Shown: in pieces, positions 45,452-53,482 of the stretch
Numbering within the stretch: the stretch's first letter is position 1
Layout: every line of letters starts with the position of its first letter
Assembly (NCBI RefSeq): GCF_025340265.1
Contig: NZ_CP022707.1
Location: forward strand, 1,736,501-1,800,500
Reading direction: 5' to 3'
DNA length: 64,000 nucleotides
From: Novosphingobium sp. 9
GTDB lineage: Bacteria; Pseudomonadota; Alphaproteobacteria; Sphingomonadales; Sphingomonadaceae
Program-made: the position numbers and the translations under genes
Notes under the pieces: model-generated
The model's input: only the letters and a program-made list of their open reading frames with translations
Databases searched by the model: none
Told to the model about the DNA's origin: nothing

Positions 45452-48400
45452 TTGAGCTGTTCCGGTGTCCGGGGAGCATCGACCATGTGGACCGGCAACC
45501 CGCCGCGCGAATTGCGCAGCGTGACGAGGCGAACTGCCTCCAGTGCGTCGCCAGAGGCACCATCGGATGTCACAGCCAGAGCCAGCGTGTTGGTGCCGTG
45601 GTGGTTGAGGATACCTTCCGGCACCGGGAATGTTCGTTGGGGCCGACATGGGCGATGAATTGCCCCATGTTCCAGCCGTTGACGAACACCAGCACGCGGT
45701 AGCGGCCGGGAGAGCGGGGCGTCTCGCTGTCGCCGATTGATACGCCGATCGTGGCGTCCTGCCCTTGGGAACTGCAAGATCGAAGCGGGTGCGATACCAG
45801 GTGGTGCCGGGCTTTACCGTGGCCGCAGGAAGGCTGGCGCTTTGCCACTTCGTGTCGTCGAAGTCAGGCAGATGCCAGCCGATGCGTTCGCCATAGAGGC
45901 CACCGTTGTTGGCAGGGCCACGCGTAGGATCGGGAAGATCCTCGCCGCCGCGGGCACCTTGAATCTTCCATGTGATAGGAACCGCGAAGCTGCGCCCGCC
46001 GGGGCTGGCGAGCGAGGCCGAGATCAGCCCGCGCGCTTCCTTGTGGAAGTCATCGGAATCGAGATCCCAGTTGTGTCCGTCGCTGCGTGTCATGACCGAG
46101 ATGACGTGCGTTCCGGGCGTGCGGGCACTGTCCGGCAGTGTAAATGTCTTCATGCCGGTCGTGATCGGGCGGGGCAGGCCGCCGGGCGTTTCCGACTCTC
46201 CGATGAACTGGCCGTCGATCCACACCTGCAGGAGACCGGCGCCGCCCAGCCCGTAGGCCAGTGTCAGGTCGCGAGCCGCGTCGGCGCCTTCGTAGCGGCC
46301 GCGATACCACACGTCGCCATCGTGGAAGCCATAGGCGTCCATGGCCATGTCCGGCTGGCCATCGGGGCGTGCGGTAGTGCTGGCGCCGCGTTTGCTGCCG
46401 ACCGGTTGCCATGAACTGTCGTCGAAACCGGGCGCGGCTTCGGGTGAACCTTGAGCCATGCGCCAACGGTCGAGGCTGGGTAGCGTGATCGGAGCGGGGC
46501 CGAGCAAAGGCCGGTTCGACGCGAGGCTGCCCGATGCAGTTGGTTTCACCGGAACGGCTTCGCCATCCCAGCGGACTGAACGTATGGTGCCGGGAGCCCA
46601 GACTTCCAAAGGCGTGCTGTCACTGGTGTCGCCGGTCAAAGCGAGAACCGGCCCCTTGATCGCTGCGCTGCGCACGACTTCAGGTCCACGAACCAATAGC
46701 GCACCGGCACTGGTCGCAATGCGCGTGTAAAGTTGCGCTTCCGCCTCATCGGTGAGCAGCAGCGTGAGGGCAGGGCGTCCGCCGCCGGACATGCGCACTA
46801 CGGTCCGGCCCTGATGCGTGTAAGTGAGTTTCAGGTCGCCCGTGGCTGCGTTGAAGGTGCTCTGTGCCTTGCCTTCGACTATGTCGACCTTGGGCGGCGA
46901 TGCATAGCGCAGCACGGTCTCGCCGGGTTCCCCTTTGCGACCATAAAGGAGCAGAAGGTCAGCACTTCCGGTTTTGGAGGCTGATTGCAGTTCCGAGGTC
47001 GAATAGACCAGGCGCTGTCCGCCGAGATTGACGCCCGCGATCAGCCATTTGGCATCGAAGCCATTGAGTTGCAGCGGAAGAGTGTAGTGTCCGTCCGGAA
47101 GATCGGCGGTGACAGTGAAGCGGTCGTTGCCGTCGCCGTTCGATGGCTTGTGCGTGACCATCAGGAACCGCGCGTCGGTTTCCGTGCTCCTGTTGTGGTA
47201 GACCTGAACCGACGGCGAGGAAATCTCGACTGGTCCTGCCGGGACCATGCCTGCAAGGTCCGGCACCGAGGCGATAAACTCGCCCAGCTGCTTCATCTCC
47301 AGCGCCTTGGGCCGGATGTTGCGCGGCTCGGAAATGGCGGCGCCGTAGTCGTAGCTGGTGAACACCACGGGAGCAGGCAACCAGCCCCAGCTGGTGCCGC
47401 CGTAGGTCATATAAAAGCTCTGGATGTCGATGCCGTTGGCAAGGTTGGTGCCGTAGAACACCCGCTGGTAGCGATTGCCGCGCTGGATCGCGTTGCATTC
47501 GTAGTTGCCGTTCGAGCCCCAGTAATCGAACCAGCCGCCGCCGAATTCCGCCAGAAAGCCAGGCGTTCTGGGAGATGCGGAGGCGCCGCCCTTTGCTCCG
47601 CCGGGACCGTAGAAGCCCCAGTCGGGAGCAGCGGACCCGCGCGTCGGCTTGCCGGCCACGGTGCAGGTGCCGCCGGGGTAGCCGTCGAAGGCATAGAGGT
47701 TGTTCGGTCCCTCTACGGTTTTCTCGACGCCGGAACTTTTCGGGACCCAGTAGCCGTTGCGGCCCTGGTCGTTGTGGAAGATCGGCACGGTGATGCCGTC
47801 CGCACGAGCCTTGGCGTAGAGGTGGTCCATGTAGCGACGCTGCGCAGGTGTGGTCAGAGCCAGTTCGTTCTCGATCTGGTGGAGGATCACTGTCCCCACG
47901 TGACCATGCCCGTCGCCATTGATCTGGTGCCGGGCGATGATCGCATTGACGTGATCCAGCCACTCGTCGGCGGCGGCCATGTATTCAGGATCGTCGGTGC
48001 GGGCGCGGGCCTTCTGGTTGACCAGCCAGCCGGGAAAGCCACCGCGCGAAAGCTCGGCGTTCACGTAAGGCCCGGCGCGGGTGATGACGTAGAGGCCTTC
48101 CTCCTGCGCCATGTCGAGCAGCCGGTCGAGATCGCGGATACCGCTGAAATCGTACACGCCCTGCTTGGACGAGTGATAGCCCCAATCGAAATAAAGCGCG
48201 ACGGTGTTGAAGCCGCTCGCCTTCATCTTCTGCAGCACATCGCGCCACAAGTCGGGGCTGGGCAGGCGGAAGGGATGGAACTCGCCCGACCAGATGACCT
48301 GCCGCTTGCCGTCGATCATCAGCGAGCGGGCATCGTAGGACACGCGCCCGAATTTCTGCACGGGCGCCGAAAGATCGGGCAACGCGCGCGCCTCTTGCGC

Positions 48401-48481
48401 CATCGCGACCGGGGCACTGACAACCGGCGCGATCAAGGCGCTGGACAGCATCAAGAGGGAGGAGAAGGCGCGCGGCATCAT
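45448..48481 (-). pseudogene. GH35 beta-galactosidase, two frameshifts near the C-terminus
   Basis: Exported beta-galactosidase of family 35, probably trimming galactan side chains of rhamnogalacturonan. A signal peptide (to about AMAQ, residue 29) precedes the TIM barrel; the acid/base E206 is in LHQIENELAL and the nucleophile E312 in FLAEFGGGWFDYWG. Galactose-binding jelly-roll domains occupy the C-terminal half. After DLAVPKG the frame breaks at about 45758-45766; the family sequence continues one frame over (DATIGVSIGDSETP, VNGWNMGQFIAHVGPNE), breaks again at about 45627-45631, and ends as NHHGTNTLALAV to the stop at 45448. Restoring two bases gives about 1011 residues. Sequencing error is the likely cause. 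Confidence 0.88.
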
Positions 48482-48485
48482 GGGG

Positions 48486-48800
48486 TCAATCCATGTGGAA
48501 CATGAGCGGCAGGGCGCGTTCTTGTGGCCGGTTGTCGGGCTCGACCTCCATCAGCGGCGCCATGTATTCCCACCAGCGCTGCATCACAGGATGATCGGGC
48601 AAGGTCTCGCGACTGTTGTTCTCTTCGAGGCGGAGGACGGCAAACAGTGCGAGCGTCTCTTCGTCGAGGAAGATCGAGTAATTGCGGATGCCGGCCTGAT
48701 GCAGCAGTTCGGCAAGCTCGGGCCAGATTTCATCGTGGCGACGGCGGTACTCATCGAGGTTGCCGGGCTTCAGCCGCATTCTGAAAGCGTGGAGCTGCAC
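48486..48800 (-). CDS. rhaM: L-rhamnose mutarotase
   Basis: Interconverts alpha and beta anomers of L-rhamnose, speeding its entry into metabolism. The 104-residue dimeric ferredoxin-like protein matches the family length exactly from a GTG start at 48800 (VQLHAFRMRLKPGN). Active-site stretches EYRRRHDEIWPEL, RNYSIFLDEETLALFA and RWWEYM are all present. It is the first gene of the minus-strand series, 5 bp before GH35, and a candidate IclR site lies 52-68 bp upstream. No other rhamnose genes (isomerase, kinase or dehydrogenase) are in the window. Confidence 0.93.
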   Translation of the reverse strand: MQLHAFRMRLKPGNLDEYRRRHDEIWPELAELLHQAGIRNYSIFLDEETLALFAVLRLEENNSRETLPDHPVMQRWWEYMAPLMEVEPDNRPQERALPLMFHMD

Positions 48801-48851
48801 GATCCCTGTCCTCTTCCCTGATCGATTTATGGTTTCATTATTTGGTTGTAT

Positions 48852-48868
48852 GTTCCGCATGATGGTAA
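48852..48868. promoter_or_regulatory. Candidate IclR operator upstream of rhaM
   Basis: GTTCCGCATGATGGTAA matches the shared 17-bp pattern, between the acetylesterase stop and the rhaM start. It could control the long series rhaM-GH35-GH105-transporter-kduI-kduD-kdgK. Confidence 0.55.
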
Positions 48869-48898
48869 TCATCATTTGGGCATGCGTCAATCGCCGGG

Positions 48899-50176
48899 TC
48901 AGTTGCCTTTCGGCTTTTCCGTGGCGTGGCCGAGGCTTTCGAGCGTTTTCAGCGTTTCGGGTGGCGGAGGATGGGCCGGATCGAACGGCGGCGCGGTGAT
49001 GTGCGCGGCGAGGGCGGGAATCGACTCGCGGATACGTTCGGCGACGGCACTGGCCAGCAGCAGCGCGCCGTAGTTGTCGTTGTGGGTCCTGTCCGCACCA
49101 TCCATGGCAAAGGCGCGGGGCGAAACGTCGGGTCCCAGGGCCTCATAGATCGCGCGGCTGTCGGCGTTTAGGTCGATCAGCGGCACATGCTCCTGCGCCG
49201 CCACCTGCCGGACCGCTTCGGCATAAGTGCCGAGCGTATCGGTGATGTGCCCGGCGGCATCGAAGTTGCGGCGCTCCGGCGATGTCACCAGCACCGGATT
49301 TGCACCGCGCGCGCGGGCTTCGGCGATGTAGGCGCGCAGATAGGCGGGGTAGGTCGTCTTGGGATCGAGATAGGTCAGCGGCCAGTTCTGCTTCTGGTCA
49401 TTGTGACCGAACTGGATGAACAGCCAGTCGCCCGGCTGGATGCGCGACAGCACTTTGGCCAGTCGCAACTGGGCGAGCAGCGACTTCATCGTGCCGCCGG
49501 ACTTGGCGTGGTTCGACACCGCCACGCCATCGTCGAACAGCGCGGGGAGAGCCTGGCCCCAACTGGCATAGGGCTCGGCGTACTGGTCCGCGACCGTCGA
49601 ATCGCCAACGAGGTAGATCACCGGCGTGCGCGCGGGCTCGATGCGAATCGAGTACACGGCGGGCGCGCCGAGAAATTCGAGGCTGAGCCGGTCGTCCCAG
49701 TCACGGCTGGCGATGTCGTCGGCATCCAGCAGGACGTGATCGGCAAGGCTCGGCGCGCCGTGCGGATCGGTGGGGAGATCGGGGCGCCGCACATCGACGA
49801 GGAAACTGCGCGTCACGCTCTGCCCGGCACGGGTGGCTACGTCGCGCAGCATCAGGCGGCGGCTTTCCGCCTTGACGGTGGTGTGCGCCGCGCGCCGGGA
49901 ATCGCCGAGCGTCACCGTGACGCGATAGAGCCCCTCGGGCACGGCGACGGACCAGACGAAGCCTTGCGCGGAATCGATCGCCTCGATCCCGCTTCCGCCC
50001 GGCGTGTAGGCTGCCAGCCGCGCCGGATCGCCGATCGGATAGGTCCGTGCCGCAGGCGCCGCGACCGATGCAGCAGCGGCCTTTGCTTGCGCCATGGGAA
50101 CTCCAGTCAGGGCGATGCCGACAAGACCGGCGAACAGGGGGACGAGGAGCGCCGCGCGCATCGGCAGGAAGGGCAT
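48899..50176 (-). CDS. Rhamnogalacturonan acetylesterase (CE12, SGNH hydrolase)
   Basis: Removes acetyl groups from galacturonate of rhamnogalacturonan, opening it to lyases. The 425-residue protein has a signal peptide (to about AQAKA), an N-terminal beta-sandwich (about 42-180) and an SGNH domain with nucleophile S193 in VGDSTVADQ, oxyanion residues in AKSGGTMKS and N259 in FGHNDQK, and the D362/H365 pair in DRTHNDNYG. The start at 50176 follows GGAGAGA; the frame is open upstream but lacks a signal peptide there. It is followed downstream by rhaM and preceded by a 707-bp gap with its own operator-like palindrome. Confidence 0.9.
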   Translation of the reverse strand: MPFLPMRAALLVPLFAGLVGIALTGVPMAQAKAAAASVAAPAARTYPIGDPARLAAYTPGGSGIEAIDSAQGFVWSVAVPEGLYRVTVTLGDSRRAAHTTVKAESRRLMLRDVATRAGQSVTRSFLVDVRRPDLPTDPHGAPSLADHVLLDADDIASRDWDDRLSLEFLGAPAVYSIRIEPARTPVIYLVGDSTVADQYAEPYASWGQALPALFDDGVAVSNHAKSGGTMKSLLAQLRLAKVLSRIQPGDWLFIQFGHNDQKQNWPLTYLDPKTTYPAYLRAYIAEARARGANPVLVTSPERRNFDAAGHITDTLGTYAEAVRQVAAQEHVPLIDLNADSRAIYEALGPDVSPRAFAMDGADRTHNDNYGALLLASAVAERIRESIPALAAHITAPPFDPAHPPPPETLKTLESLGHATEKPKGN

Positions 50177-50306
50177 GTCCGCAGGTCTCTCCGCATTCGG
50201 GGCATCGTCGGGCTGGTTGTCGTCGGGCCGAGCATCGTCGAGCTGAGGCAGGGCAACGGACGGGTTGACAGCGGAACCGGGATGCGATCTTATTATGTGC
50301 AACAGG

Positions 50307-50323
50307 GTTCCACAAAATGGAAC
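50307..50323. promoter_or_regulatory. Candidate IclR operator upstream of acetylesterase gene
   Basis: GTTCCACAAAATGGAAC is a perfect 6-bp inverted repeat around CAAAA and the most symmetric member of the six-site set. It lies 131 bp before the acetylesterase start. The arms TTCCA/TGGAA resemble known IclR-family half-sites. Confidence 0.65.
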
Positions 50324-50612
50324 TTGAAGCAAGTCCGATTCCTGTTCTTGGCGGGCAGAGAATCGGAAGAATGCAGCATCGGGAGAGGGTGTCCGGTTCG
50401 TGTGTGGGCCGGGCATCTGGCGGGGTGGTAATCCCGGACCAGACCTCGCCACGTTCCCGATCCTGCAAGGGGCTCCGGTGCGACCTTCCCAAGTCGGAGC
50501 CCCGGCCGGATGCTGGACCTCTTTGGCGCTTCGGGGCGCGAAAGGGTCCGGCATCTACGGCTTCCCGCCCCTTCCGCGCTGCGCGCTTCATCTTCGTAAG
50601 ATGACACTCTGG

Positions 50613-50736
50613 TTGACACAGTTGACACGGTTCAGGGATGAAATGTCACCTTGCCCCTGACTGGCGGATTTCCGCGCCCAAAGCGTCACCTTGCGGGGCA
50701 CGGAGCAGCACTGCCAAAGTGACATGTGTCACCTTG
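50613..50736. repeat. Cluster of GTTGACAC and TGTCACCTTG direct repeats
   Basis: GTTGACAC occurs twice back to back (50612-50629). (T)GTCACCTTG follows at 50644, 50684 and 50727, spaced 40 and 43 bp, about four helical turns. The third copy is half of the inverted repeat GTGACA-TG-TGTCAC at 50719-50732. Could be protein-binding boxes; no known regulator is assigned. Confidence 0.55.
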
Positions 50737-50883
50737 ACGCAAGCAGATCGATTACCGTTTCGAGAGCACGGCAGGGGGCGGCGAAGATAGGGGCGCATTC
50801 CCGAAGGATACCCCGAACGTTACCCTGTAGGAAAACGCGGGGGGCGCCGGACCTTCCCGCCCGATGTTCAGGCCCCCCAGTGC

Positions 50884-51864
50884 TCAAGTCAAAGCCAGCA
50901 GCCTTGCCCCTTCGGCAGCATTCACCCGCACGACCGAGCCATGGCGCGCGCCCGGCGGCATCTGCAGCAGGGGCGAGGCATCGCGCCAGTGGACCATATC
51001 GCGGGTGACGGCCGCGCCCCAGCGCCCGTCGCGATAGACGTCGTACCAGCACAGCAGTTCGTCGCCCACGCGAAGCGTCATCGGCCCTTCCACCCAGCTG
51101 TCGGTAAACGGTTCGCCCAGTTTGCCGAACGGGCCGAGCGGGCCTTTGGCAAGTGCGGCACGCAGCCACTTGCGGGGCGGCTTGACCGTCTCGTCTTTGA
51201 CCACCAGCCACAGCGAGCCGTCCGGTGCATGGGCAAAGGTGCCGTCGATCACGCTGAAGCCGGGATCGTAGAGCACCTGCGCGGGCGTGAACGTCTGGAA
51301 ATCGCGCGTGGTGGTGGACCACAGGCGGTGGTTGTAGCCGCCTTCCGATGTGCCCGCCGTTTCGAGGAAACGCCCTTCGACCGTGCTCGACCAGAACAGC
51401 ACCCAGCGCCGGTTCGCGGCATCGTAAATCGCCTCGGGCGCCCAGCAGTTGCGGGTGCCCTCGATGCCCGCCATCACCGGCAGCGCCTGCTGGTCGGTCC
51501 AGGTCACGAGATCGCGGCTGACCGCATGGCCGATGGTCTGGCCGTCCCATGCCGTGGTCCACACGCAGTGCCAGAGCGGCTCGGTTTCCGTCCCGCGAAA
51601 CAGGAACGGATCGCGCAGCAGTTTTTTCTCGCCCACTTGCGGGACCAGCACCGGGCGTCCTTCGAGCAGCGAGCGGAAAGTGTAACCATCCTCGCTGATC
51701 GCCAGCTTCATGCCGTCGGCCTCTCCCTTGCCGGTACTGAAATAGGCGAAGACGATCGGGCCGCTGCGAGACGACTGTGCTGCGAATGCGTGCGTGCCGG
51801 TGAGTGAAAGGCCGATCCCGAGACCCAGCCCCGCGCAAGCCGTGCGACGGTCAAGCCGGATCAT
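50884..51864 (-). CDS. GH43-like five-bladed propeller glycosidase
   Basis: A 326-residue exported protein with a twin-arginine-like signal (LDRRTACAGLGLGIGLSLTG). The five-bladed propeller of GH43 enzymes, which remove arabinose, xylose or galactose from side chains, is suggested by LLRDPFLFRG, NCWAPEAIYDAANRRWVLFW and SWVEGPMTL. The RDP aspartate and the WAPE and EGPM glutamates fit the transition-state and acid roles, but the usual N-terminal catalytic Asp motif is not obvious (YFSTGKGEADGMKL stands there), so activity may be altered. Start overlaps the upstream stop by ATGA; last gene of the PL26 operon. Confidence 0.8.
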   Translation of the reverse strand: MIRLDRRTACAGLGLGIGLSLTGTHAFAAQSSRSGPIVFAYFSTGKGEADGMKLAISEDGYTFRSLLEGRPVLVPQVGEKKLLRDPFLFRGTETEPLWHCVWTTAWDGQTIGHAVSRDLVTWTDQQALPVMAGIEGTRNCWAPEAIYDAANRRWVLFWSSTVEGRFLETAGTSEGGYNHRLWSTTTRDFQTFTPAQVLYDPGFSVIDGTFAHAPDGSLWLVVKDETVKPPRKWLRAALAKGPLGPFGKLGEPFTDSWVEGPMTLRVGDELLCWYDVYRDGRWGAAVTRDMVHWRDASPLLQMPPGARHGSVVRVNAAEGARLLALT

Positions 51865-53482
51865 CGATGGCCCGCCGGGGGTATGAGATCGACATGGGCC
51901 GGGGCATTGCGATCGACACTGAGCACGCCATCACTCTCCTTCAGTTCCGCGATCTGCAGGGCCGTGTGCCGTCCGTAATCGGGCTGTGTCTTCGTCCGGT
52001 TCTCGCCGCTCTGATGGACGAAATAGACGATCCACGCGCGTTCGCCAGAGACAATCACGTCCGGGTGCTGTCCCTTGGCGCGGTCGGTGGGCGCAGTTCC
52101 GGCATCGGCGAGGATATAGCCGGGCTGGGTGCTCCAGTGCTCGCCGTCGGTGGAGGACATGACAAGCAAGCCTTTCCACGCATCGGAGACCAGCCACCAG
52201 CGGTTCTTCCAGAAGAACGCCTTGGGGCCTTCGCCGGGCGTTTGCGTCAGGCGATCCTTCACGGTCCAGTGAACCAGATCGGGGCTGTCGGCAGTGCGGA
52301 TCGCCTTGCCCATGCGCTCGTCGTTGAAGAACAGGCGATAGCCGCCGCCGGGCAGGGCAACGACGCTGGGATCGATCACCCGGTCGGCGCCAAGGTCCAG
52401 CCGCTCGCCACAGGTCCAGTGCGCCAGATCGCGGCTGGTCAGGTGGACGATGAAGCGCGGTGCTTTCCAGTCGCGGAACACGCCGGGCACCACCGTTACC
52501 CACATGTGATAGAGGCCGCCGAAGCGCTCCACATCGGGCGCCCACAGCGTCTCACCGGTGCAGCTTGCAGGGATGGCGGCGGTCCCGCCATAGCGCCAGT
52601 GGACACCATCCTTGGAGCGCGCGGTGCCGATGGCGGTACCATGAACCCAGCGCACGTCGTCCTTGTCGTCCATCGGCAGGTCGGCGCGGCGGTTTGTGTA
52701 AAACATCACCCACTCGCGCTTGGCCGCGTCGTAGATCGTCGAGGGATCGGCGGCGCCATCGTGGACCGGATCGCGGAACAGCGGCTTGGACGCCACATCG
52801 TCCGTCCGCAGCGGGGCGATGCGGAAGTTGCGGATCTTGAGGTGGCTCTTGGTGGTGCGCAGCGCGAACCAGCCCGCGCGATAGGGATCGGCATCGTCGA
52901 GCGCGAACAGCGGCTTGCCGTCGTATTCGACAGTGATGTGCCCACCCTCGGCCGTCAGTCGCACATGGGTCCAGCGGTTGGGCTGGAGCCGCGAGGCGGG
53001 ATCGGCGCGGTCGTTGCCGGGCAGCAGCGGGCGGTCGCCCGGCTTGCCGACATAGCGGCGCAGGCGCGTGGTGGTGTTGCGGTTGCCGCCGATGCCGACG
53101 TAGTAGGTCTTGAGCGTATCGTAATCCGCAAAGGCGCCGCTGCGTCGACGGGTGAGGGGGAGCCGTTCGGCACCGCGGGATCGCTCGCCATCCAGAACGC
53201 GTTGACGTCGCTGACGGCATCGTTCGGACCGCCTGCGGAAACCGCCATCACGTCGTAATCGATGGCGACCGGCCCGCTCAGCTTGCGCTTCCACCACACC
53301 GAGATGCCTTGCGGGGTGTCGATATCCATCACGCCGCCGGACACCGTGACATGGCCTTTCGCGCCCGCCTCGGATTCGACGCTCCACCCGGCAAGCCCGT
53401 GGCGGAAATCGTCTGTTGACGCAGGAGATGCCGCGCCGGTCAGGACGAAGGCGGCGAGCAGCGCGGCAGCGGCCTGTTTCAT
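51861..53482 (-). pseudogene. DUF6250-like plus GH43-like enzyme, one frameshift
   Basis: A secreted two-domain protein of about 540 residues after restoring one base. The N-terminus (MKQAAAALLAAFVLTGAASP) is a signal peptide; residues about 22-190 are a concanavalin-like jelly roll of DUF6250 type (FRHGLAGWSVESEAGAKGHV, FADYDTLKTYYVGIGGNRNT, TTRLRRYVG). The C-terminal half is a GH43-like five-bladed propeller (DGAADPSTIYDAAKREWVMF, ETLWAPDVERFGGLYHMW, VIDPSVVALPG, GEGPKAFF, HPDVIV). The break lies in the G5 run at 53156-53160; a missing base there rejoins both frames. The start overlaps the PL26 stop by ATGA, and the next GH43 start overlaps its stop by ATGA. Confidence 0.82.

Larger units (their letters stand above)
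50177..50883. other. 707-bp non-coding region upstream of the acetylesterase gene
   Basis: No convincing gene is seen on either strand; open frames lack family similarity and start signals. It contains the perfect palindrome at 50307-50323, a cluster of TGTCACCTTG direct repeats at 50644-50736 and GTTGACAC repeats at 50613-50628. The left part must carry the acetylesterase promoter. Confidence 0.65.

Noticed and set aside
50324..50554. N-terminal extension of the acetylesterase frame up to 50554
   Set aside because: It would bury the signal peptide and cover the operator; the composition is not protein-like.
50644..50736. Possible CRISPR-like array
   Set aside because: The repeated word is only about 10 bp, with three copies and no cas genes nearby.
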